Positions 1 through 9,062 of a stretch of DNA of 64,000 nucleotides are shown piece after piece. The stretch covers positions 372,001-436,000 of the forward strand of contig NZ_JAYEZO010000002.1 of assembly GCF_037031285.1 (NCBI RefSeq). The letters are read 5' to 3'. Under the pieces are notes generated by a model that made no database searches, had not been told where the DNA came from, and worked only from the letters and a program-made list of their open reading frames with translations. The position numbers and the translations under genes were made by a program. Origin of the DNA: Halobellus sp. LT62. GTDB taxonomy: Archaea > Halobacteriota > Halobacteria > Halobacteriales > Haloferacaceae. Numbering within the stretch: the stretch's first letter is position 1; each line of letters opens with the position of its first letter.

Positions 1-1
1 G

Positions 2-451
2 ACGGATATGAACTCGCTGACGGTCGACGCCCACGCCGAGGCTATCGCCGCCGTGGCTCGCGGGGACGACGCGGTCGTCACCGACGCGGGCGACGTCAGC
101 GAGTCACGTTTCGGGCGTCGCGTTCGCGAGGGCGTCGCGTCGCGCTCGCGCTCGGACTCTCTCCCGCTCGACGTCCACGCCAAACACGGCGCTGACGAGA
201 CGTACCCGCTGGTCGCGGCCGCGTCGGTCGTCGCGAAGGTCCACCGCGACGCCGAGATCGACGCGCTCGCCGAGGAGTACGCCGAGTACGGGCCGCTCGG
301 CAGCGGCTATCCGAGCGATCCGACGACACGGGATTTTCTCCGCCGGTACGTCGCCGAGACGGGGGAGTTGCCCGCCTGCGCTCGCGCGTCGTGGTCGACG
401 TCGACAGACGTGCTCGCGGCGGCAGAACAGTCGGCGCTGTCGGAGTTTTGA
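2..451 (+). CDS. rnhB: Ribonuclease HII, C-terminal part (cut by window edge)
   Basis: RNase HII cleaves the RNA strand of RNA-DNA hybrids and removes misincorporated ribonucleotides. About 149 residues of the C-terminal portion are visible. The reading frame is open to the left edge, so the true start and the first catalytic acidic residues lie outside the window. Recognisable parts are the KHGADE segment, the AAASVVAKVHRD helix typical of RNase HII (active-site Asp at the end) and GSGYPSDP just after it. The gene ends at a TGA and is followed by a gene on the opposite strand, so it is the last gene of its unit. The family assignment is firm. Confidence 0.93.
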   Translation, partial: TDMNSLTVDAHAEAIAAVARGDDAVVTDAGDVSESRFGRRVREGVASRSRSDSLPLDVHAKHGADETYPLVAAASVVAKVHRDAEIDALAEEYAEYGPLGSGYPSDPTTRDFLRRYVAETGELPACARASWSTSTDVLAAAEQSALSEF

Positions 452-491
452 AGCGAGGATCCAGCGGGCGAAGCGCACGCGACAGACCTGA

Positions 492-743
492 CTACTGCAT
501 CGAGTCGAGGGAGACGAACGATCCCTCTTCGGCGGAGATCCACGTCGTCTGTCGCGCTTCCGGCTCCGTCTCAACGGGATAGATCGTACACTCGTCGGCA
601 TCGCCCTCGTACGTCTCGACGCGGGCGACGAGGACCTGTTCGCGGTCGTGCTCGTCAGTCTCGGTGTCGCCAGCGAGTGCGTCGGCAGCGGTGCCGTTTT
701 CGTCGGACGGGCGGTCAGTGGGGAGATCAGTGTCGATGGGCAT
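492..743 (-). CDS. DUF7511 family haloarchaeal small protein
   Basis: An 83-residue acidic protein with no signal peptide or membrane segment. The C-terminal half (AxVETYEGDADECTIYPV ... TTWISAEEGSFVSLDSM) matches the pattern I know from the haloarchaeal DUF7511 family, whose function is unknown. The N-terminal 35 residues are low-complexity Asp/Thr-rich. A candidate TATA box (tatttaaat) lies at 825-833 on the opposite side of the spacer, which would give a leader of about 55 nt. The 744-922 spacer holds nothing else that I can see. It converges on rnhB and stands alone. Confidence 0.75.
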   Translation of the reverse strand: MPIDTDLPTDRPSDENGTAADALAGDTETDEHDREQVLVARVETYEGDADECTIYPVETEPEARQTTWISAEEGSFVSLDSMQ

Positions 744-922
744 TGTGTGTCTCGTTTCCTCCGTTTCCGACGGAGAGTCGGTGATAGTTGTCGCCCAGTA
801 CAGTTCGGAGTTGTCGCGGTATCGTATTTAAATGGTCGCCTATTCTTGTAGGGTGAGATTCGGCGACGAGGAGGCGTCTGTGGCGTCGTCAGCGACGGAG
901 TGGGCGTGAAAATCCGGTTCTC

Positions 923-2533
923 TCAGCGGTCCACCGTCGTCAGCGCCCGCAGGATGTCTCCGTACGCCGGGCGAGTGACGAGCACCCCGACGAGGACGCC
1001 GAGGATGGTGAAGATAGCGAAGCCCTGCAGGTCGCCGAGCGAGAGGATCGCCAGCGGCGACATCGCGATGATCGTCGTCGCCGCCGCGGCCCCGATCACC
1101 CAGAACGCCTTCCGGAAGCGCGACTGGAAGACGCGTCTGGAATCGATCTGGCCCTCGGCCATCACCTCGTCGGCGATGATGATGAGGTCGTCGACCCCGG
1201 TACCGATGACCGCGATGAACCCGGCGATGACCGAGAGGTCCAGCGGGTAGCCGATCCCGGCGGCGAATCCGAGGAGGATCACGACCTCCGAGAGCGCGGT
1301 CACGACCATCGGCGCGGCGACGCGGATGTCGCGGTAGCGGAAGAACACGGTTCCGCTGACGGCGAGCACGGCGATGATTCCGGTGATGAGTGAGTTGGTG
1401 CGGAAGTCCGCCCCTTGACTCGGCGAGATGTACGAGGTCGTTCCGCCGCTCTCACTGGAGAAGTCGAGCTGTGCGGGGAGCGCACCGGCGCGGAGATTGA
1501 TCGAGACTTCCTGCGATTCCGAGACGTTCGTCGTCTGGAGTTGGAAGACCGGGTTCTGCGCCCATTCGCCGCTTCGCATACTGTCGGCCAGTCCGGGGCT
1601 CATCCCGAAGGCGTTCGTCACCTCGCCGTTGACGACGAGAAGGAGACACGGCTCGGTGCTGTTCGGGTTGCGCTCGTAGTCGCAGCGCGTTCCGCCGGAC
1701 TGCGCGAGGCCGGAATCCCGCATCGACTGTTGGAAGTCGGGTGCGACCGACTCGGAGACCGTAACGGGAACGTACGCGCCGCCGCCGTCGCTCTCTTGGG
1801 CGGTACCGATGCTTTGGAAGTCCTCCTGCTGGAGGACGACGTCGCGGTTGTAGTCGCTGCCGTTCTCAGCCGGGTAGTACGCCTCGATCACGACCGTCCC
1901 GCGCTCGCCGACGAGATCGCGAACCTGCGAGGTGTCCTGATTCGGGACCTCGACGAGGATGTAGTTCTCCCCTTGGGCGGTCGTCACCTGCTGGACCGTC
2001 CCGCCGGAGAGTCCGGCCTCGTTGATCTTGTTCTCGAGGATGCGGACGACCTCCTGTCGCGTCGTCTCAGTGACGCCCTCTCGGGTGCTCTCGTAGTCGT
2101 ACCCGGCCGCATCGAGCGCCGCTTCGAGGTCGTCGGTGCCGACGCCCTCGGCGGTCACTTCGACGGTACTCGTCGGCCCCTGCGAACCGGGCTGTGCGGT
2201 CGACTGACCGCTCTGTGTGCTGATTCGGGCGATCACGTCGGTCGGGCCGGCCCCGTCGAGTTCCTCGGCGACGTTCTGTTCGACCGTCCGCGGCTCGTCG
2301 CCGCCGAAGTCGACTTCCTCGGCTGTCACGCCGACGAGCGGCGCGCGGACGCGGGTGCCGCCGGATAGTTCGAGTCCGTACTGGAGGTTGGTGATTCCGG
2401 GCTCGGCGGCAGTGTTTCCGCCGCCCTCGCCGCCGTCGTCGGCCCCGAGCGTCGGTGAGAACAGCGCGAACCCGGAGATGAGGATGAACACGACGAGAAG
2501 GAGGACTCGCCAGTTGTCCCGGACGTCGATCAT
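923..2533 (-). CDS. secD: Protein-export membrane protein SecD
   Basis: A 536-residue SecD subunit of the SecDF complex, which uses the ion gradient to assist Sec-dependent protein export at the cytoplasmic membrane. One N-terminal transmembrane segment (about residues 8-27) is followed by a large extracytoplasmic domain, with LELSGGTRV near the start and repeated SecD-type folds. Five further membrane segments lie from about residue 385 to the end. The conserved GVDDLIIIADE motif is in the fourth one. Its ATG overlaps the secF stop by one base (TAATG), so translation is probably coupled. The secF-secD order is normal for haloarchaea. It is longer in the external domain than SecF, as expected. 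Confidence 0.95.
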   Translation of the reverse strand: MIDVRDNWRVLLLVVFILISGFALFSPTLGADDGGEGGGNTAAEPGITNLQYGLELSGGTRVRAPLVGVTAEEVDFGGDEPRTVEQNVAEELDGAGPTDVIARISTQSGQSTAQPGSQGPTSTVEVTAEGVGTDDLEAALDAAGYDYESTREGVTETTRQEVVRILENKINEAGLSGGTVQQVTTAQGENYILVEVPNQDTSQVRDLVGERGTVVIEAYYPAENGSDYNRDVVLQQEDFQSIGTAQESDGGGAYVPVTVSESVAPDFQQSMRDSGLAQSGGTRCDYERNPNSTEPCLLLVVNGEVTNAFGMSPGLADSMRSGEWAQNPVFQLQTTNVSESQEVSINLRAGALPAQLDFSSESGGTTSYISPSQGADFRTNSLITGIIAVLAVSGTVFFRYRDIRVAAPMVVTALSEVVILLGFAAGIGYPLDLSVIAGFIAVIGTGVDDLIIIADEVMAEGQIDSRRVFQSRFRKAFWVIGAAAATTIIAMSPLAILSLGDLQGFAIFTILGVLVGVLVTRPAYGDILRALTTVDR

Positions 2534-3420
2534 TACTGGTTCACCCCCTCGAACTTGTACCAGCGAAGCAGACTCAAGTTAAGCAGGTACGTGTTCATCA
2601 GGTCGGTCGCCAGTCCGAAGACGAGCACCGTCCCGATCGCGGCGAGCAACTGAATTCCGAACAGCGTCGCCGTGATCGTCATCACGATCATCGCGACGAT
2701 CGACGTCAGCGTCATCGTCACACCGGTCCGCATCGCCCGATATGTCGATTCGTAGAAGTCACCCGAGCGACGGAGGATGTGATTATTGAGGAGGATGTCC
2801 GAGTCGACGGAGTACCCGATGAGCATCAAGAGCGCGGCGACCGTCCCGAGCGAGAGTTTGATCCCGAGCACGTTCATCAGCGCCAACGGGATCATAATGT
2901 CCGAAAACGCGGAGATGACGACGGCGATCGACGGGACGAACACGCGGAACATCGCGAAGACGAGCACGCTCATCCCGAGGAATGCGACCGCGAGTCCGCC
3001 GAGTGCGAGCGTCTGGGTGTCCCCACCGAAGTTGGCTGAGACAGTCGAAATGGACCGTACGTCGAGTCCCGCGTCTTCGGCCTGCTGCTCTAACTCGGAC
3101 GCTTGGACCGCGTCTGAGCCCGGATCGGACTGGAACGTCACGACGTAGACGTTCTGGGCGGGAACGGATCGAATGGACTCCGGCTCCGCGGAGAAGGCGG
3201 TTCGGATCTGCTGTTCGGCCTCCGACTGCGGGCCGTCGATCGCGACCTGTACCTCCGTTCCGCCGGTGAAATCGATGCCTTGGTTCACCGGCGAACCCGT
3301 CATCACGTACCACCCTCCGATGATGAGGAGCGCCACCGCCAAGACGGCCAACGGAATCGCCGCCAACTGGCGGTTCGTGTACCGGGTGTAGTCGACCTCC
3401 GGTACCGTAAACTCGACCAT
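2533..3420 (-). CDS. secF: Protein-export membrane protein SecF
   Basis: A 295-residue SecF partner of SecD. I chose the ATG giving MVEFTVPEVDYTRY because the longer frame upstream is Arg-rich and unlike the family, and because a TATA-like element lies 28 nt ahead of this ATG. The features are an N-terminal membrane segment (about 20-40), an external loop with the GIDFTGGTEV signature of SecF, then five membrane segments including GYSVDSDILLNN. It is the first gene of a two-gene operon with secD. Confidence 0.95.
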   Translation of the reverse strand: MVEFTVPEVDYTRYTNRQLAAIPLAVLAVALLIIGGWYVMTGSPVNQGIDFTGGTEVQVAIDGPQSEAEQQIRTAFSAEPESIRSVPAQNVYVVTFQSDPGSDAVQASELEQQAEDAGLDVRSISTVSANFGGDTQTLALGGLAVAFLGMSVLVFAMFRVFVPSIAVVISAFSDIMIPLALMNVLGIKLSLGTVAALLMLIGYSVDSDILLNNHILRRSGDFYESTYRAMRTGVTMTLTSIVAMIVMTITATLFGIQLLAAIGTVLVFGLATDLMNTYLLNLSLLRWYKFEGVNQ

Positions 3421-3443
3421 AATTGCCGGTGGAGAGCGCCGCC

Positions 3444-3452
3444 GAATAAGCC
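3444..3452 (-). promoter_or_regulatory. Probable TATA box of secF-secD
   Basis: On the minus strand this reads ggcttattc, centred 28 nt before the secF ATG. That is the spacing expected for an archaeal leaderless transcript. No Shine-Dalgarno sequence is seen before the ATG. Confidence 0.55.
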
Positions 3453-3555
3453 TTCTCATCGGTCGACAGGGGCTGCACGCTCGGTTTGGAACCACTTGCC
3501 GGGACCCGACGGAGTCGGTGGCGGTGAGGGCAACGCGTCGAGAACGCCGAGCGCG

Positions 3556-6500
3556 CTATTTCTCTTCGACGACGTCTGCCTCCTCGAGGCTAATTGTCCC
3601 GGTGGGCCGGTCGCTCCCGTCGAAGATATACCGTTCGTCCTCGGTCTCGATGACGATCGCGTTCGCTCCGAATTCGCTGGTCTCGTCTCCGATCGAGACG
3701 GCTATCCCGGCACGGTCTCCCATCGTCTCACCGAGGAACTGGGCGTCGGCTCCCGCGAGGTCGGTGAGCTCCGCTTCGTCTACCGGGCCGTAGAACAGGT
3801 ACGCGGCACCCGCCTCCGTGTTCCCGATATCGCTGTCGGGGACCCCGACGAGAAGTCCGTCGAGCCCGCTTGACGTGGCCTCTAGCCCGCCCGACGAAGC
3901 GTTGTTACGGCTGACGACCCAGCCGGGGCGCTCGTCGATCGACAGTCGCGCCGAGCGATCGGGGAGGGGCTGTACCGGTTCCGCGAAGTCCTCCGGTCGG
4001 TCCTCGACGCGGAAGAGCCCCCAGAGACCGGCTTCTAACCGACGACGCATCTTCATCCCTTGGTAGATGAAGTCGCCGGTCTCGTTCCGGAGACCGCCGG
4101 CTCTCCCTTGCGGCTCGATCCGAAGCATTTTCCCCGGACTGATGGAGTTTTCGACGCCGATACGGGGCGTTTGGGGAACGCGACGGAACCGGTTCCACAG
4201 GTGGCCTGCGATGTGGATCGAGACGCCCCGTGGTCCACCAGACGCCTGACTCACCTGAAACTGCACGGGGTCGTCGAGGTAGGCGTTCAAGACGGGAGTC
4301 GCCGGATCGCCGTGGATATCCGAGCTGTAGACGAGGTGCTCCGCCGGGTTCTCATCGAACCGCCTACTGAACGGTTCGGCCCGGTTGTTGACGCCGACGT
4401 ACCCCTGGTCTTCGGCGTCGCCGATTTGGTTACACGGCGTGTTCGGATCTTGGTCGGGATCGTCGTCGTTCCTCGGAACGACGCACGATCCGTCGGGGTT
4501 GACGACGTACCGTTTGTCGCTTATCGAGAGCGAGAACTGCCGGTAATCGGACCCGTTCGGATCCTTGACCATTACGTCCGACCCGACACTGACCGGTTCG
4601 GCCGTCCGTGAATCGAGCCACGTCGATCCCTCGGGTTCGATGTACAGATTGCCGGACGCCCCGTGGTGATGGGTGCCTCGCGGATCGGCCATATCCCACA
4701 GCACGCACCCCTCTAGGTTGCGTTCGGCGTACCAGCGGTAGGTAATCGACTCGCCGGGTGCGATCGTCTGATCGTAATTGAACCCCACCGTCGCCCCGTC
4801 TGATCCGTTCACGTCGTACGTGAGCCGCTGGGGATGTAACGAAATTCGGTTCGAGCGCTCCCACGGCTTATTCGTACGCATTTCGGGATCTGCGTGTGCG
4901 TCGTCGGGCGTTTCGGGCAGCTCGTTCGTGAGGGTGACCTCGACGCAGTCGCCCGCGTTCGTGTGAATAGCGAGCGGTTCGGCCGGACGATCTCCCGACC
5001 GGATTTCCTCGACGTGCTCGTCGATCGCGTAGACGATTCCGTGGGGGTCGTGATCGCCGTAGTCGTTGAACTCGATCTCGTTCTGGAATGCGGTGACATC
5101 GTAGCTTCTGACCGGCGCGCCGTCGGGACAGGGATCGCCGGGATTCGGCGCTTTGGGTGGGGCCGCTCCGATCTGGTCGTTCCGTCGTGCGTCGTGGTCC
5201 GCCGGACGACTTCGGTCAGCGTTGTCATCGTAGCGGAGCTTCGCCTTGTGACCCAGTTCCGTCCACCGCCCGTCGAACGGGGCCGGGTGGCCCATCTCTC
5301 GAAGGTCGTCATCGCCGATACTCGGTTCGGGCGATTCGCGGTCTGGGAGCGGCTGGAGGTGATTCACTTCGCCACCCCACGAACGGAGGAGTCCCCACAT
5401 CCCATCCCAGAGGTCGTCCATAACCGCCGAGCCGTAGAGGTAATCGCGGACCGGCAGGCCGTTCGGGTTGTCTCTTCTCGCGAAGTCGGTCTCCTCTCGA
5501 GCGCGGAACGTAAACGCTTCGGAGGGACCGATGACCTGCGACGTCGAGTCGGCGGGATCGAATCCGTCGGGGTTGGGAAGGAGGCCGTGCGTCGTGAAGT
5601 TGTGCTGCTCCTCGTGGTTCCCGTTCACGAGCCGGATTCGAACCGGGTCGTCCTCGTACATCTCACAGACCGGTGTCGACGGATCGCCGTGCACGGCGGA
5701 GCTGTGAACGTACGCCGCGTCCTCGTCGTCGCGGTGGTAGTACGGGGCGTTTCGGTAATTGATCGCCATCGTTCCGGCGTTGAGCGCGTGCTGGGTGTCG
5801 GGATTGACGAACTCGTCGGTCGTCCCTCGCTCGACGAGGGGCGCGAAGTCGTGATACAACAGCGTGAACTCTCGGAAGTCCTCGCCGTTCGGGTCCTCGA
5901 TCATCGCCTGTGTCCCGCTCCGGATCTCGTCGCCGGTGTGCGGATCGAGCCAGCGCGACTCCTCCGGTTCGACGATCAAACTGGCGAACGTGCCGTGCAT
6001 TCCCTCCCCGGTAGCCGTCATATGGTCGTGGAAGAAGACGGCCCCTTCCTCGTCTGCGTACCAGCGGTAGGTCCCCTCCTCGCCGGGATCGACGCCTTGG
6101 CTGTAGTTGTAGCCGACCGCCGTCGAATCGGAGCCGAGCACGTCGTACCCGACGAAGTGAACGTGGTTGGACACCTCTCCGGCGGGCTCGCCCGGAAGCA
6201 GGGCGTCCTCGGTCAACTCGTTTTTGAACGTGATCTGTACCGCGTCCCCGACGTTCGCGCGGATGACGAGCGGTTCGGGATTTATGTCGCCGTTCCGAAC
6301 CGCCTCTGCGTCCTCTTCGAGGACGAACACGCGCCCTCGGGGGTCGTGGTCGCCGGCGTCGTTGTACACGACGTCTGCCGGCAGTGCGACGATCGTGTAC
6401 TCCCGGACCGGCGCGTCGTCGTCGACGACGGGATCGACGTACGGTGCGCCCGGAACGAGCGCGTCGAACGCCTCCTGCTCGGCCTCGTTGGGCGCTCGAT

Positions 6501-8685
6501 TCCATGGATTTCCGGGCGACATACTCGGCGCGTTCGGCTGAAGCTCGCCCTCGTCGACGAGCGTATCGAGGACTTCGATCCACCCGAGGTCGTCCGCGTC
6601 GGTCGGAATTTCCGGAGGGTTGTCCGGTAACGGCTGCAGATCGGGACGCTGCTTGTCGTGAACCCGCATAACGGCGTTCATCCCTTCCGTGTAATGCGGG
6701 AACAAGTGACAGTGAAACAGGTAGTCGCCAGCGCTCCCGTGGACGTATCCCGCGCCGACGGAGAACGCCTCCTCGAACGTCATATCCGGACGTGTCGTGC
6801 GCTCGCCGGCCCCAGCGATGAGATACTGTGGATAGGTCGCCCCCGGGCCGATCGTCTGTGAATCGATGGTGTCGGAGTCCAATCGTCCCTCGACCTCCTT
6901 CAGGCGGTGACCGTGGAGGTGGTGGACGTGATTCTCCTCGAGGTTCGCGCCGATCGGAACGAACTTGATCGGATCGCCCTTGTACGCGGGGAACGCGTTG
7001 TCCCCGAATCCGGGGTCGCCGTGGACCCACGAACTGTAGAACGCCTCGGTCGGTTGGTCCGCCAGACCGACACGCTCGCTCGTCTTCTCGGCGCGGTAGT
7101 TGATCCCGTGGGTGGTCTGAGGGACTCCCTCCACGTGGTCGACCTCCCCTTCGTTGAACGGGAAATCCCGTTCGGGAACAACGTCGCCGGGGTCGTGATA
7201 TATCGGGACGAACTCGCGGTAGTCGGGAGCGTCGGGAGCGTGGATGTCCGCTTTCGTTCCGCTTCGGAGCGTGCCGCCGGTCACCGGATCGGTCCACGTG
7301 TAATTCCGGGGCTCGACGAGTATCGCGCCGAACAGTCCTCGGGCGAGCGCATTGGTTTCCTCCGGGTTTCCCTGCGGGTCGCTGTCCCACGCGTGGGCGG
7401 TCCCGTCCGCGAAGTAGAACGCGCCTTCGTTGTCGGCGTGTATTCGGTACGACGTCGATCCCCCCGCGGGGACCGTCGTGTCCGGGTTCCGTCCGACAGC
7501 CATTCCGTCCGACGTGTTCAGGTCATACGGCAGTCCCGTCGGATGGATCGAAGCCGGGCGATCGAGATCGTTGACGAACTCGATGTTGAGTATGTCGCCG
7601 TGGTTCGCTCTGAGGACGAGCGGTTCGATCACCGAGACGTCCGCCGGCTCCTCGTAGGACCCTTCGGCCGCTCGGACGGCCTCGATGTTCTCTTCGAGGA
7701 CGTACATCGCGCCGTTGGGCTGGTGCAGTCCGAACGTGTTGTACGGGATGTCGACGTCGATCGCGTGGACGGTGAAGTTCCGAACCTGCGGTTCGCCGTC
7801 GTTGTGACGACATTGCTCGGCGTAGAACCCGAGCCTGAACGCGGCGGAGTCGGTCTGGATTCGGTTGCCGACGGTTTTCGGTACCTCCCATTCGAAACGG
7901 ATGTGCTGGGTCTCTGAGTTCGAAAAGCAGTGTCGGTCCGTCGCCCCTCGGTCGCCGTCGAGGGGGACACGGCGATCGAGCGCGTCCAGCACCTCCCTTA
8001 ACGTTCCGGAGATGATCTCTTCTCCGTCCTCGTACACCGCTCGGGCGGATATCACTTCGGGGAGTTCACCCACTCCCGTAACGTCCTCGCCTTCGGCCGC
8101 TACTTCCGCCTCAGTCTGGCCGTTCTCGTCGTTCTCGAGGAGTTCGCCCGTCAGCCAGACGAATCCGGGGTTATCGAACAGGTGGAGACTGAACGAGACG
8201 GATCCGCTATCGCCGGGTTTCACGTCGTCGAATTCGAGGACGGGTGGGCGGCCGCCGCCGTCGTCGAAAAGCTTCGAGAGGTCCGCGAACTGACCGCGGA
8301 AGGACGCCTCGACATCGGCCTGTTCGTCCCGGTCGAGTGCGTCGTAGTAGACGCCGTAACGCTCCCGTGCGATCTCATCGCGCGTTTCGATCTCGTCCTG
8401 TTCGTCATCGTCGTTTTCGTCCGGATACGCGTCGACGGGCTCTCCGTTGTAGATCTCCTGCCAGTCGACTTTCATATCGAACTCACCCGCTACGAGCGTG
8501 CTCTGCGTCGTCTCCGTATCGCTGAACATCGACCACGTCTGGCCGCTGGTGACCGCACCGATCCCGGTCGCGCCGAACGCAGCGAGGATGTGGCGTCGTG
8601 TGAGGTTTATCTCGGTCGATAGGTTCGTATTCGTCCCGCTATGCGTCTCGTCACCGCTGTCGAGATCGTCTGAATCGTGCTTCAT
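3556..8685 (-). CDS. Giant Tat-exported multicopper oxidase with TasA-like N-terminus and FG-GAP-like tail
   Basis: This 1709-residue protein is far longer than usual multicopper oxidases (about 450-650). The twin Arg is at 30-31, before a hydrophobic stretch ending near residue 48. Residues 50-300 (FSDTETTQSTLVAGEFD, DVKPGDSGSV, DNPGFVWL, CFSNSETQH, GFYAEQCRHND) follow the haloarchaeal SipW-substrate/TasA-like pattern. Three tandem cupredoxin-pair modules follow, at about 300-690, 755-1115 and 1190-1575. Module 1 ends with HVHHLHGH (586-593) and HCHLFPHYTEGM (658-669), a full set of type 1 and type 3 ligands. Module 2 starts with HVH (841-843) and HDH (886-888). The other copies have lost most ligands. 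Residues 1605-1635 (GLDGLLVGVPDSDIGN...) resemble one FG-GAP repeat. It probably oxidises a metal or organic substrate outside the cell. The substrate is unknown. No C-terminal anchor is visible. Confidence 0.85.
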   Translation of the reverse strand: MKHDSDDLDSGDETHSGTNTNLSTEINLTRRHILAAFGATGIGAVTSGQTWSMFSDTETTQSTLVAGEFDMKVDWQEIYNGEPVDAYPDENDDDEQDEIETRDEIARERYGVYYDALDRDEQADVEASFRGQFADLSKLFDDGGGRPPVLEFDDVKPGDSGSVSFSLHLFDNPGFVWLTGELLENDENGQTEAEVAAEGEDVTGVGELPEVISARAVYEDGEEIISGTLREVLDALDRRVPLDGDRGATDRHCFSNSETQHIRFEWEVPKTVGNRIQTDSAAFRLGFYAEQCRHNDGEPQVRNFTVHAIDVDIPYNTFGLHQPNGAMYVLEENIEAVRAAEGSYEEPADVSVIEPLVLRANHGDILNIEFVNDLDRPASIHPTGLPYDLNTSDGMAVGRNPDTTVPAGGSTSYRIHADNEGAFYFADGTAHAWDSDPQGNPEETNALARGLFGAILVEPRNYTWTDPVTGGTLRSGTKADIHAPDAPDYREFVPIYHDPGDVVPERDFPFNEGEVDHVEGVPQTTHGINYRAEKTSERVGLADQPTEAFYSSWVHGDPGFGDNAFPAYKGDPIKFVPIGANLEENHVHHLHGHRLKEVEGRLDSDTIDSQTIGPGATYPQYLIAGAGERTTRPDMTFEEAFSVGAGYVHGSAGDYLFHCHLFPHYTEGMNAVMRVHDKQRPDLQPLPDNPPEIPTDADDLGWIEVLDTLVDEGELQPNAPSMSPGNPWNRAPNEAEQEAFDALVPGAPYVDPVVDDDAPVREYTIVALPADVVYNDAGDHDPRGRVFVLEEDAEAVRNGDINPEPLVIRANVGDAVQITFKNELTEDALLPGEPAGEVSNHVHFVGYDVLGSDSTAVGYNYSQGVDPGEEGTYRWYADEEGAVFFHDHMTATGEGMHGTFASLIVEPEESRWLDPHTGDEIRSGTQAMIEDPNGEDFREFTLLYHDFAPLVERGTTDEFVNPDTQHALNAGTMAINYRNAPYYHRDDEDAAYVHSSAVHGDPSTPVCEMYEDDPVRIRLVNGNHEEQHNFTTHGLLPNPDGFDPADSTSQVIGPSEAFTFRAREETDFARRDNPNGLPVRDYLYGSAVMDDLWDGMWGLLRSWGGEVNHLQPLPDRESPEPSIGDDDLREMGHPAPFDGRWTELGHKAKLRYDDNADRSRPADHDARRNDQIGAAPPKAPNPGDPCPDGAPVRSYDVTAFQNEIEFNDYGDHDPHGIVYAIDEHVEEIRSGDRPAEPLAIHTNAGDCVEVTLTNELPETPDDAHADPEMRTNKPWERSNRISLHPQRLTYDVNGSDGATVGFNYDQTIAPGESITYRWYAERNLEGCVLWDMADPRGTHHHGASGNLYIEPEGSTWLDSRTAEPVSVGSDVMVKDPNGSDYRQFSLSISDKRYVVNPDGSCVVPRNDDDPDQDPNTPCNQIGDAEDQGYVGVNNRAEPFSRRFDENPAEHLVYSSDIHGDPATPVLNAYLDDPVQFQVSQASGGPRGVSIHIAGHLWNRFRRVPQTPRIGVENSISPGKMLRIEPQGRAGGLRNETGDFIYQGMKMRRRLEAGLWGLFRVEDRPEDFAEPVQPLPDRSARLSIDERPGWVVSRNNASSGGLEATSSGLDGLLVGVPDSDIGNTEAGAAYLFYGPVDEAELTDLAGADAQFLGETMGDRAGIAVSIGDETSEFGANAIVIETEDERYIFDGSDRPTGTISLEEADVVEEK

Positions 8686-9062
8686 ACTGTGTTCCCTTCG
8701 ATGTCACCGCTGCAGGCTCTCGCCCGAAACACCGTCTTCAGTCCCGCCGTCGAACGGGACGAGGCCCCCGTTCGCGCGAAGTCACCCGAGCTATCAGCGC
8801 CGTCCGAGTGGTCTACCCGGACTGAAAGCGGCTATGACCGGTTTCCGGAGGAGTCGGTATTGTTACCAGTTCCCTTCGAAACGGCAAAAAATGCTAACGA
8901 AACGATAGAAACGTAAAATCAGACGGTAACAACGTTTTAATGAGCGAATAGCTGTCGCTCTCCTCACGTCATTCGATCGATACTCAGCCCGAGCGAACAG
9001 TGCCGCGAGAGACGAGCGAGGCGTCGGACGGGAAGTGCAATCGTTACGGATCTCTCAGGGCG
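8686..9062. promoter_or_regulatory. 377-bp upstream region of the multicopper oxidase
   Basis: There is no convincing gene here. The half nearest DUF5812 (about 8855-8950) is clearly AT-richer than its surroundings and should hold the oxidase promoter. An 8-bp inverted repeat, ttgttacc at 8860-8867 and ggtaacaa at 8925-8932, brackets an AT-rich stretch containing tacgttt-like TATA candidates. It could be a regulator site, but the long spacing makes this uncertain. If transcription starts there, the mRNA has a leader of about 200 nt. Confidence 0.35.

Noticed and set aside
1415-2368. Long open frame antisense to secD
   Set aside because: It mirrors the codon structure of secD in a GC-rich genome. 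Its translation is Arg/Asp/Leu low-complexity without domains, and secD is certain.
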